Shown: one piece after another, positions 1-5,387 of the stretch
How positions within the stretch are numbered: position 1 is the first letter of the stretch
Layout of the letters: each line of letters starts with the position of its first letter
Assembly (NCBI GenBank): GCA_003510765.1
Contig: DOKV01000034.1
Coordinates: 1 to 5,387 of the forward strand
Source: Clostridiaceae bacterium
GTDB lineage: Bacteria > Bacillota > Clostridia > Clostridiales > Clostridiaceae
Direction of reading: 5' to 3'
DNA length: 5,387 bases
The notes under the pieces: generated by a model
The model's input: the letters and a program-made list of their open reading frames with translations, nothing else
Databases searched by the model: none
Told to the model about the DNA's origin: nothing
Position numbers and translations under genes: made by a program

Positions 1-284
1 TTCTTAGGAACAACATTCACCTTTTCTTTGAAGTCTTTGCCAGGCTTGAATACAGGAACCTTTGAAGCTGGAATCTTGATCTCTTCCTTAGTTCTTGGAT
101 TTCTTCCTACTCTTTCTTTTCTTTCTCTTACTTCGAAGGTACCAAATCCAACGAGTTGAACTTTTTCACCCTTCTCAAGAGTGCCTACGACGGTGTCCAG
201 GAAAGACTTTAGGAATACCTCAGAATCTTTCTTGGTCATGTTGGTAGATTCGGCCAGTGCAGCGATTAATTCAGCTTTGTTCAC
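1..284 (-). CDS. hup: HU-family DNA-binding protein (3' end outside the window)
   Basis: HU is a small basic dimeric protein that bends and compacts DNA in the nucleoid. The visible 94 residues begin MNKAELIAALAE and contain the family core VGFGTFEV (about 45-52), the basic arm approach RERKERVGRNPRT (about 53-65) and the arm-tip and saddle segment IPASKVPVFKPGK (about 71-83). HU proteins are usually 90-92 residues, so only a short tail is missing: the frame is still open at base 1, after VNVVPK. The start is GTG at 284-282, chosen because AAGGAGG lies 8 nt upstream and the protein then begins exactly where HU proteins begin. It lies 91 bp downstream of mazG on the same strand. Clostridial genomes often place HU here, next to an S4-domain (hslR/yabO-like) gene, which would be just outside. 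HU and IHF are related, but the GRNPRT-type arm and the Firmicute context favour HU. No key residue appears to be missing. Confidence 0.96.
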   Translation of the reverse strand, partial: MNKAELIAALAESTNMTKKDSEVFLKSFLDTVVGTLEKGEKVQLVGFGTFEVRERKERVGRNPRTKEEIKIPASKVPVFKPGKDFKEKVNVVPK

Positions 285-299
285 AATAAATTCCTCCTT
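282..299 (-). promoter_or_regulatory. Strong ribosome binding site and GTG start of hup
   Basis: On the minus strand AAGGAGG (299-293) is a near-perfect Shine-Dalgarno sequence, 8 nt ahead of the GTG at 284-282. It fixes a non-ATG start. The bases before it are a run of AAC triplets that should stay unstructured. A strong site fits the high expression expected of HU. Confidence 0.9.
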
Positions 300-309
300 G
301 TTGTTGTTT

Positions 310-336
310 AATAATGGAATCTACTGTTATTATTCC
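310..336. repeat. Overlapping inverted repeats in the mazG-hup gap
   Basis: Two imperfectly nested inverted repeats share sequence. AATAAT (310-315) pairs with ATTATT (329-334), and GGAAT (316-320) pairs with ATTCC (332-336). The right arms overlap, so only one pairing can form at a time. They lie across the weak hup promoter candidate. Short A+T-rich arms like these can arise by chance. Confidence 0.3.
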
Positions 337-340
337 ACAA
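311..340 (-). promoter_or_regulatory. Weak candidate promoter for hup
   Basis: On the minus strand TTGTGG (340-335) is followed after 18 nt by CATTAT (316-311), matching the sigma-A consensus at 3/6 and 4/6. A transcript would start near 304 and leave about 20 nt before the GTG, with the Shine-Dalgarno inside it. A better -35-like hexamer, TTGAGA (351-346), has no -10 at a proper spacing. HU is normally highly expressed, so either a better site was missed, an activator is needed, or hup depends on readthrough from mazG. Confidence 0.25.
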
Positions 341-377
341 AAAACTCTCAAACCCTTTATTTTCAGGGTTTTTTTTT
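339..377. terminator. Hairpin with T-tracts on both sides, between mazG and hup
   Basis: AAACCCT (350-356) and AGGGTTT (365-371) form a 7-bp perfect stem around an 8-nt loop. Read on the plus strand the stem runs straight into a T-run (369-377), the better terminator shape, although no plus-strand gene precedes it. Read on the minus strand, the direction of mazG, the stem begins just after the mazG stop codon and is followed by GAGAG and then six Ts (344-339), so the U-tract is displaced by 5 nt. It is probably a weak or partial terminator for mazG that also blocks antisense transcription. Confidence 0.55.
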
Positions 378-1821
378 AGTTTTTTTCTTCTTTTTTTGCC
401 ATTTCCCAGTATTCATCCAGTTTTGACAAGGAAAGGGCCTGAAAAGTCTCTTCTTGAGCCTCTATAAGGGCTTCCATTTTAGTAATTCTACCGATGAATT
501 TGTCTGAGGTTTTATTCAAAGAAAGCTCTGGGTCCGCCCCAAGAAATCTAGCCAAGTTCACCACGGCAAAGAGCAAGTCACCCAGCTCCTTTTTGGCTTT
601 GTCTTCTTTTTGTTCTGACAAGGCTTCCTTTATTTCAAGGATTTCTTCTTGCACCTTGTCAAACACATAGGAGATGTGGTCCCAATCAAAGCCATATTTC
701 CTGGCTTTCTTTTGAATCTTCTCCGCTCGAGAAAGGCTAGGATAATACTTAGATACAGCCTGTAAGGAGTCACTTAACCGCGCCTCCCCTTTCTCCTTCT
801 TCTTCAAATCTTCCCATTGAGTCAGCAATTCCTCCGCGGTCAAGTCCCTACTCTTGGCAAAGACATGAGGATGACGGTATACCATCTTTTCGGATACTTT
901 TTTGATGACTTCATGAATGGTGAACATCCCCTCTTCCTTAGAAATGGTGCTGTGTAGAAGGATTTGTAGTAACACATCTCCCAGCTCTTCTGATAAGGCC
1001 TCTTCATCTTGTAGATCGATGGCTTCTAGGGCTTCGTAGCTTTCTTCTATGAGATAAGGCTTTAAAGATTCATGGGTTTGCTCCATATCCCAGGGACATC
1101 CGTCTTCTTTGTCTCTTAAGCGCTCCACAATCTCCATGAACTCGTAGAATCCATATCGCCCCTCCATGGGTGGTATGTAGATACTGGTGAGATCATCAAT
1201 GTCTTTTTGGCGATCCAGTTCATATAGTGGCATAGTACGTATGGAGGCTTCCTTGGTGCCTGCCCCGCGCACAAAGACAATCTCATCCTCATCTGCCATA
1301 TACAGTGATAGGGCAATCTTCACTTCACTGGCCACATAGGCAGAAAACACTTGCGTAATGATGGTACCTTTTTTAAAATCTGGCACTTCCTTCTTGATGT
1401 CTAAGGCATCCACAATACGTAGCCCTTGGATGGGGTCTATCTCTAGCGCTTCCAGCATGGTATCCACAAAGCTCACCGCAGGGTACAGAGTATAAGCCAC
1501 TCCTTCTTCCTTGCAAGCGGCCAATAGAAGCATCACAGACTTCTCTGCCACCAAAGGATGCCCTGGCACCGCATAAACCAGGTCTTCTTCCTTGGCTTTT
1601 TTTAACACTTCCTCTTTGATGGTCTCATAAACCTCCTCAAAGGTTTTTGCTCCCTCATAGATATGGTCGAAGGAAACATACCGCATGCCTTCTTCTTCTA
1701 AGTAGGCCACTGTGGGATGCTTTTTCGTTCTTAAATAAATGGGATACTTCTTCAGCGCATCCACTGCACCAAAGGTCAACGCTTCCACCGCACCTGGACC
1801 AAGACCCACTATATGAATCAT
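376..1821 (-). CDS. mazG: YabN-type fusion: tetrapyrrole methylase-like domain plus MazG nucleotide pyrophosphohydrolase
   Basis: 481 residues, the usual length for Firmicute YabN/MazG fusions. Residues 1 to about 205 form a SAM-dependent tetrapyrrole (corrin/porphyrin) methylase-like domain with GLGPG at 6-10 and PGHPL at 86-90; the role of this domain in the fusion is not established. Two MazG domains follow. The first (about 225-325) has CPWD at 242-245, EESYE at 259-263 and EELGD at 278-282. The second (about 375-475) has EEILE at 392-396 and KELGD at 411-415. These match the Mg-binding EExxE...ExxD pattern of MazG, an all-alpha NTP pyrophosphohydrolase that cleaves (d)NTPs to NMP and PPi and is thought to clear aberrant nucleotides in the cytoplasm. 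The ATG at 1821-1819 gives the intact methylase N-terminus MIHIVGLGPG and is preceded by AGGTGG 5 nt away. The gene has its own promoter and lies between prsA and hup. No damage is visible. Confidence 0.95.
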   Translation of the reverse strand: MIHIVGLGPGAVEALTFGAVDALKKYPIYLRTKKHPTVAYLEEEGMRYVSFDHIYEGAKTFEEVYETIKEEVLKKAKEEDLVYAVPGHPLVAEKSVMLLLAACKEEGVAYTLYPAVSFVDTMLEALEIDPIQGLRIVDALDIKKEVPDFKKGTIITQVFSAYVASEVKIALSLYMADEDEIVFVRGAGTKEASIRTMPLYELDRQKDIDDLTSIYIPPMEGRYGFYEFMEIVERLRDKEDGCPWDMEQTHESLKPYLIEESYEALEAIDLQDEEALSEELGDVLLQILLHSTISKEEGMFTIHEVIKKVSEKMVYRHPHVFAKSRDLTAEELLTQWEDLKKKEKGEARLSDSLQAVSKYYPSLSRAEKIQKKARKYGFDWDHISYVFDKVQEEILEIKEALSEQKEDKAKKELGDLLFAVVNLARFLGADPELSLNKTSDKFIGRITKMEALIEAQEETFQALSLSKLDEYWEMAKKEEKN

Positions 1822-1834
1822 CTATTCCACCTCT
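1819..1834 (-). promoter_or_regulatory. Ribosome binding site of mazG
   Basis: On the minus strand GAGGTGG (1833-1827) precedes the ATG at 1821-1819 by 5 nt. It is a good but slightly off-consensus Shine-Dalgarno with short spacing, and it supports this start. Confidence 0.75.
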
Positions 1835-1854
1835 TCTTTTCTAGTCTTCCACAT

Positions 1855-1883
1855 ATTATAGCACATTCCCACACAAAAAAAGG
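1855..1883 (-). promoter_or_regulatory. Extended -10 sigma-A promoter of mazG
   Basis: On the minus strand TGCTATAAT (1863-1855) is a perfect -10 hexamer with the extended TGn element. The -35 position (CCTTTT, 1883-1878, 17-nt spacer) is poor and falls within the U-tract and stem base of the prsA terminator; extended -10 promoters tolerate this. The predicted start is near 1848, giving a leader of about 27 nt that contains the mazG ribosome binding site. Confidence 0.75.
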
Positions 1884-1912
1884 ATGCCAAGAAGGGCTTC
1901 CTTCTTGGCATC
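1875..1912 (-). terminator. Strong rho-independent terminator of prsA
   Basis: Read on the minus strand, GATGCCAAGAAGG (1912-1900) and CCTTCTTGGCATC (1895-1883) pair over 13 bp without mismatch around a 4-nt loop, AAGC. A C and seven Ts (1881-1875) follow. It starts 37 nt after the prsA stop codon and should end the prsA transcript efficiently, separating it from mazG. The stem is nearly symmetrical, but on the plus strand TATTC follows instead of a T-run, so it is one-directional. Confidence 0.93.
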
Positions 1913-1949
1913 TATTCATGACTCTTCTTTTCTTTTTATCTTAAGAGGA

Positions 1950-2966
1950 TTACTGAATTTTGTCTTCGAACACCTTCACCTGAAGCTCTTCTCTCCACGC
2001 TTCCATGGTTTCAGTATACTTCTCACTCTTCTTCTTAGATTGAAGATTGGTGTTGATATTGGGCTTCACTTCTTCCAAAGGCTTTTGCACATCTTCTGGC
2101 TGTATTTCTGTCACCATGATGATGTGATACCCTGCTGTGGACTTCACCACATCAGAGATTTCTCCTTCTTCAAGCTCCTTCACGTGATCCATGAAGTCTG
2201 GATAAAGATCTGTATTTTCATACCCGTAATATCCTAGAAGACCACCTGCTTCAGCAGACGAGTCCTTTCCATGTTCCTTGGCCATTTCTGAGAAGTCTTT
2301 GCCATCTTCCTTGATGAGCTTCAAAACTTCTTCACCCTTTTCTTTGGCTTCATCATCATTACCGAAATAGATATGATAAATCTTTGCGCCCGCTGGGGTG
2401 ACGTAGTTTGCTTTGTTTTCTTCGTAGAAGGCAAGGATTTCTTCTTCTGAAACCGTAACATCTGCCATGATGGACTCATAGAATCTATTTCTCACGATGT
2501 CTTCCTTCACAAAGGCATGGTAGCTTTCTTCTGTAAATCCAGCTTCAGCCAAAGCTTCTTCATAAGCGCCTTCTTCTGTGTAGGCTGCCTTCACTTGGGC
2601 AATTCTTTCTTCCACGGCCTCAAGAATTTCTTCTGTGTCCGTATCCATGCCAGATTCTGCAATTTTCTTGTCCAGGATTCTCATTTCCACAAGACCATTG
2701 AGGATATCTACCTTCAGGTTCTTAATAACTTCTTTGCCTTCTTCTTGTTCTAGAATCTCTTCCCCATATTGCACCTTTAAGCTGTCAATGTAGGATATGG
2801 CTTCTGTATCCACATCTTTTTGGGTGATTTCCACATCGCCCACCTTGGCAAGCACTGTGGCATCAATGGATTCTTGGGTCTGCTCCACAAGTCCGCATCC
2901 TGCTAACACTGCTGTGAGCACTGTGGCAGACACGATGGTAAGCACTCTTTTCTTTAAACTAATCAA
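1950..2966 (-). CDS. prsA: PrsA-like parvulin-type peptidyl-prolyl isomerase lipoprotein
   Basis: 338 residues. A lipoprotein signal has KKR at 5-7, a hydrophobic stretch at 8-22 and the lipobox LAGC with the lipidated cysteine at 24, so the mature protein should sit on the outer face of the membrane and help exported proteins fold. Residues about 35-185 are an alpha-helical SurA/trigger-factor-like chaperone region. Residues about 190-288 are the parvulin rotamase domain, with H198 in KIYHIYF, GGLLGYYG at 241-248, GEIS at 268-271 and GYHII at 279-283. A Lys/Glu-rich C-terminal helix follows. By hand count there are 76 Asp/Glu against 37 Lys/Arg, unusually acidic for a PrsA. The start is TTG (2966-2964): a stop codon lies in frame at 2990-2988, no ATG precedes the signal peptide, and GAGAGGG is 7 nt upstream. 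A second in-frame TAA follows the stop at 1943-1941. The protein is about 50 residues longer than Bacillus PrsA; the orthology is inferred from domains and context. Confidence 0.9.
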   Translation of the reverse strand: MISLKKRVLTIVSATVLTAVLAGCGLVEQTQESIDATVLAKVGDVEITQKDVDTEAISYIDSLKVQYGEEILEQEEGKEVIKNLKVDILNGLVEMRILDKKIAESGMDTDTEEILEAVEERIAQVKAAYTEEGAYEEALAEAGFTEESYHAFVKEDIVRNRFYESIMADVTVSEEEILAFYEENKANYVTPAGAKIYHIYFGNDDEAKEKGEEVLKLIKEDGKDFSEMAKEHGKDSSAEAGGLLGYYGYENTDLYPDFMDHVKELEEGEISDVVKSTAGYHIIMVTEIQPEDVQKPLEEVKPNINTNLQSKKKSEKYTETMEAWREELQVKVFEDKIQ

Positions 2967-2980
2967 GTTGTTTCCCTCTC
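2964..2980 (-). promoter_or_regulatory. Ribosome binding site and TTG start of prsA
   Basis: On the minus strand GAGAGGG (2980-2974) lies 7 nt before TTG (2966-2964). The upstream in-frame TGA at 2990-2988 leaves only TTG, or the GTG of codon 8, as starts. Starting at codon 8 would remove the KKR charges the signal peptide needs, so TTG is preferred. Confidence 0.75.
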
Positions 2981-3013
2981 TTTTATCTCAAATTTAGTAT
3001 TGGGTTTCATCAT

Positions 3014-3035
3014 ACCTTTCCATTGTTACAAAGGT
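3014..3035. repeat. Inverted repeat in the prsA leader
   Basis: ACCTTT (3014-3019) and AAAGGT (3030-3035) are perfect 6-bp inverted arms around 10 nt. Next to it, at 3034-3042, lies a smaller TGTG-T-CACA palindrome (minus-strand reading). Both fall in the first 30 or so nt of the predicted prsA transcript, so the repeat could be a repressor operator or a 5' mRNA hairpin. No T-run follows, so it is not a convincing terminator for mfd. Confidence 0.4.
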
Positions 3036-3050
3036 GTGACACATTTTTTA

Positions 3051-3079
3051 ATTATATAGCCTTTAAGCCTCTTTTGCAA
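3051..3079 (-). promoter_or_regulatory. Sigma-A promoter of prsA, overlapping the end of mfd
   Basis: On the minus strand TTGCAA (3079-3074) and a perfect TATAAT (3056-3051) are separated by exactly 17 nt. The -35 element lies in the last codons of mfd (within the Val-Ala-Lys codons) and the -10 just beyond its stop. The predicted start is near 3044, giving a leader of about 78 nt before the prsA TTG. The matches are 4/6 and 6/6 to the sigma-A consensus. Confidence 0.8.
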
Positions 3080-5387
3080 CTTTCTCTAAGGTTGCCAAAG
3101 CTTTCATGACCCTGGTTAAATAGTCGATGGTGACATCCCGTTCTTTTTCTAGGATTTTCACCACAAACCCTGGGGTATCTTTGATGAATGCCACTCTTTC
3201 GGCTTCATGGGTTACAAGATACGCCACCTTATCCGAAGACATCTTTTCCGAGTCTTGGAAAGTGACCAAGATGTCCTTGCCCCGGTCTTTGATTTCCAGA
3301 ACCCCCGCGGCATTGGCATAGAATTTCAGCCTTGCAATGTCCATGAGGTTATACAAGGCATCGGGTAGATCGCTGTAGCGGTCCAGAAGCTCCTCTTTGA
3401 TGTCCTCATAGTCTGCTTCACTTTCCATGGCAGCAATCTTTTTGTAGACTTCAATTTTTCGCATCTCCTCCCCAATATAGGTGTTGGGAATGTAAGCATC
3501 GGTGCGAATGTCGATGGTGGTTTCTTTCTTCTCTTCAAGAAGTTCTCCCGTAAGCATCTTGATGGCTGTGTCCAGCATTTTTACATAGAGATCATACCCC
3601 ACCACAGACATTTGGCCATGTTGGGCTTTCCCCATGAGATTCCCTGCTCCGCGAATTTCCAAGTCCCTCATGGCAATCTTAAAGCCAGAGCCCAGTTCCG
3701 TAAAGTCCTTTAAGGCCCGAAGCCTTTTCTCAGCAATCTCTGTGAGCACCTTATCTTTCTTATAGGTTAAGTAGGCATAGGCAATACGGTTGGTTCGTCC
3801 CACCCGACCTCTCAACTGATAAAGCTGAGATAGTCCAAGCTTATCTGCATGGTCCACGATGATGGTATTGACATTTTGGATGTCCATCCCCGTCTCGATG
3901 ATGGTGGTACTGATGAGTACGTCCGTATGTCCGTCCATGAAGTTTTTCATGGCATTCTCCAGTTCCCTCTCGTTCATTTGGCCATGGGCCACATCAAAGA
4001 CCACCTCCGGCACCAACTTTTGGAGATAGCTGTGAACCACATGGATATCTTCCACACGGTTGTGCACAAAGTACACTTGGCCTCTTCTGGCCTTCTCCCG
4101 TAAAATGGCATCTCGCACCAGCTGCTCGTTAAACTCCACCACGTAGGTCTGGATGGGATAACGCTCTTCTGGGGGCGTCTCAATGAGAGAGATGTCTCGA
4201 ATCCCAGACAAGGACATATGAAGGGTTCGTGGAATGGGGGTGGCCGATAAGGTGAGTACATCCACATTTTTCTTGGCTTCCTTGAGCTTTTCTTTATGAG
4301 CCACGCCAAAACGCTGCTCCTCATCCACAATGACCAGACCCAGATCTTTAAAATGGACACTTTTGGATAGGATCTTATGGGTACCAATGAGAATGTCCAC
4401 ATTGCCTTCCTTAAGCCGTTTCAGGGTTTCCTTTTGGTCTTTGGGACCCCGGAATCTAGAGATCATCCCCACGGTGATGGGAAAGCCTTTGAAGCGGTTT
4501 CTAAAGGAATGGTAATGCTGCTCTGCCAAAATGGTGGTGGGTACCAATACCGCCACTTGCTTGGAATCCATCACCGCCTTGAAAGCTGCACGCATGGCCA
4601 CTTCTGTCTTTCCATAACCCACATCCCCACAAAGGAGGCGATCCATGACCCCTTCCTTTTCCATATCTTTCTTGATCTCTTCCACGGATTTTAACTGATC
4701 TTCCGTCTCATCATAGGCAAATTCTTCTTCAAACTGTCTTTGCCAAGGGGTATCCTCCGAATAGGCATAGCCTTTGACTTTCTCCCTTTCTGCATAGAGC
4801 TTCACCAGTTCTTCGGCTATCTCATCCACAGAACGCTTCACCTTGGCCTTGGCTTTATGCCACTCCTGGCCACCCAGTTTGTTCACCTTGGGCGCTTTAC
4901 CTTCTGTACCAATATAGCGCTGAATCATATCCAACTGGTCCACAGGGATAAAGAGCTTGTCATTTTTGTCGTACTGGATTTCAATGTAATCCCGCACAAG
5001 CCCCAGGGATTCCATTTGCTTGATGCCTAAGAAGACCCCAATCCCATGGTTTGCATGAACCACATAATCCCCTTTGCGAAGCTCTGTGAAGCTTTCAATT
5101 TTCGTTAAACCCTGGGCTTTTTTGTGGGCTTTCTTCTTCTTTCTTTTGGCCTCGCCAAAGACTTCTTTATCAGAAATCAGCGCCAGCTTGAGTTCTGGAA
5201 ACTCAAAGCCCCGAAGCTGATTCCCAAAGGTGATGGTAACATGAGCATACAAAAGCTCGCTTAAAGTATCCTTATAGACAGACTCAATCCCCTTGTCTCT
5301 CAAGATGTCCACCAGTCGTTCTCCTCGGGAGCGCGTGCCCGCAAGAATGACCACCTTATAACCTCTCCTCTTGCGGTCTTGGATGTC
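3063..5387 (-). CDS. mfd: Transcription-repair coupling factor Mfd (5' end outside the window)
   Basis: Mfd is a cytoplasmic DNA translocase that pushes stalled RNA polymerase off lesions and recruits UvrA. The window shows the C-terminal 774 residues of a protein usually about 1150-1180 long, open through base 5387. Numbered from the first visible residue: the end of the UvrB-like N-terminal module (1-75), a Lys-rich linker (81-90, common in Firmicute Mfd), the RNA polymerase-interacting domain starting at about 101 with HANHGIGVF at 111-119, and then the SF2 motor. Its motifs are FAYDETEDQ (223-231, with Ala where Pro is usual), GDVGYGKT (254-261, Walker A Lys260), DEEQ (355-358), SAT (381-383), STTIIETGMD (493-502) and QLRGRVGR (524-531). 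The RecG-shared TRG region (about 555-590, DLEIRGAGNLMG) and the C-terminal regulatory domain (about 630-740) follow. RecG is excluded by the interaction domain and the C-terminal domain. All catalytic residues are present. No clear terminator follows, and the prsA promoter overlaps its end. Confidence 0.98.
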   Translation of the reverse strand, partial: DIQDRKRRGYKVVILAGTRSRGERLVDILRDKGIESVYKDTLSELLYAHVTITFGNQLRGFEFPELKLALISDKEVFGEAKRKKKKAHKKAQGLTKIESFTELRKGDYVVHANHGIGVFLGIKQMESLGLVRDYIEIQYDKNDKLFIPVDQLDMIQRYIGTEGKAPKVNKLGGQEWHKAKAKVKRSVDEIAEELVKLYAEREKVKGYAYSEDTPWQRQFEEEFAYDETEDQLKSVEEIKKDMEKEGVMDRLLCGDVGYGKTEVAMRAAFKAVMDSKQVAVLVPTTILAEQHYHSFRNRFKGFPITVGMISRFRGPKDQKETLKRLKEGNVDILIGTHKILSKSVHFKDLGLVIVDEEQRFGVAHKEKLKEAKKNVDVLTLSATPIPRTLHMSLSGIRDISLIETPPEERYPIQTYVVEFNEQLVRDAILREKARRGQVYFVHNRVEDIHVVHSYLQKLVPEVVFDVAHGQMNERELENAMKNFMDGHTDVLISTTIIETGMDIQNVNTIIVDHADKLGLSQLYQLRGRVGRTNRIAYAYLTYKKDKVLTEIAEKRLRALKDFTELGSGFKIAMRDLEIRGAGNLMGKAQHGQMSVVGYDLYVKMLDTAIKMLTGELLEEKKETTIDIRTDAYIPNTYIGEEMRKIEVYKKIAAMESEADYEDIKEELLDRYSDLPDALYNLMDIARLKFYANAAGVLEIKDRGKDILVTFQDSEKMSSDKVAYLVTHEAERVAFIKDTPGFVVKILEKERDVTIDYLTRVMKALATLEKVAKEA

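Noticed and set aside
181..426. Plus-strand open frame antisense to hup and the end of mazG
   Set aside because: It reads through the terminator hairpin and T-runs as a Phe/Ser-rich string, has no Shine-Dalgarno, and opposes well-supported genes.
1884..2237. Plus-strand open frame antisense to the 3' half of prsA
   Set aside because: It begins inside the prsA terminator stem, has no ribosome binding site, and its His/Phe/Leu-rich composition is what the antisense of a Glu/Lys-rich gene gives.
2994..3023. Nine-codon minus-strand frame (MERYDETQY) in the prsA leader, a possible regulatory leader peptide
   Set aside because: No Shine-Dalgarno precedes its ATG and it carries no run of regulatory codons; the length is expected by chance.
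3014..3035. Hairpin after mfd as an mfd terminator
   Set aside because: The 6-bp stem has a 10-nt loop and is followed on the minus strand by ATGATGAAAC rather than a T-run.
3974..4402. 142-codon minus-strand frame inside mfd
   Set aside because: It overlaps the helicase motifs of mfd out of frame, and its Trp/Pro/Cys/Arg-rich translation resembles no protein; a shadow of mfd.
5120..5150. Lys-rich stretch in Mfd (visible residues 81-90) as a nuclear-localisation-like or foreign insert
   Set aside because: Basic linkers ahead of the RNA polymerase-interacting domain are common in Firmicute Mfd; the frame and flanking domains are continuous.
1..5387. A hidden defence, mobile or otherwise novel system
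   Set aside because: All four reading frames are recognisable housekeeping genes that together cover nearly the whole window; the gaps are 91, 128 and 96 bp and hold only expression signals. No direct-repeat arrays, transposase remnants or RNA genes were seen.

Overview
The window carries four genes, all on the minus strand, in the transcription order mfd (5' end outside the window) -> prsA-type lipoprotein -> mazG (yabN-type) -> hup (HU; last few codons outside the window). The short basic HU, the PrsA-type foldase with a Gram-positive lipoprotein signal, the methylase-MazG fusion and the order mfd-prsA-mazG-hup all point to a Firmicute, most likely a member of the Clostridia. The sequence does not support a genus. 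The mfd-prsA-mazG-hup order is recalled from clostridial genomes rather than looked up.

Layout from right to left, which is the direction of transcription. 5387-3063 encodes the C-terminal 774 residues of the transcription-repair coupling factor Mfd, with an intact RNA polymerase-binding module and helicase motor. A 96-bp gap follows, with no convincing terminator. A strong sigma-A-type promoter (TTGCAA, 17 nt, TATAAT) starts inside the last codons of mfd and can drive prsA. 2966-1950 encodes an acidic PrsA-like peptidyl-prolyl isomerase lipoprotein with a TTG start. It is closed by a near-ideal rho-independent terminator with a 13-bp perfect stem. Directly after that terminator an extended -10 promoter (TGCTATAAT) serves mazG (1821-376), which fuses a tetrapyrrole-methylase-like domain to two MazG nucleotide pyrophosphohydrolase domains. 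A 91-bp gap holds a smaller hairpin with T-tracts on both sides, a weak promoter candidate and a strong ribosome binding site. The HU gene (GTG start at 284) then runs off the left edge.

Although the four genes lie in one direction, the signals suggest at least two or three transcription units rather than one operon: mfd with possible readthrough, prsA ending at its own terminator, and mazG (plus or minus hup) from its own promoter. Their shared theme is housekeeping and genome maintenance: repair of transcription-blocking lesions (Mfd), removal of non-canonical NTPs (MazG), nucleoid packaging (HU) and folding of exported proteins (PrsA).

I found no RNA genes, mobile elements, CRISPR arrays or frameshifts, and nothing that looks like an undescribed system. 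The points worth a second look are regulatory (promoter inside mfd, inverted repeats in the prsA and hup leaders, a two-sided hairpin), the acidity of PrsA, and the absence of spoVT/spoVB-type genes between mfd and mazG.
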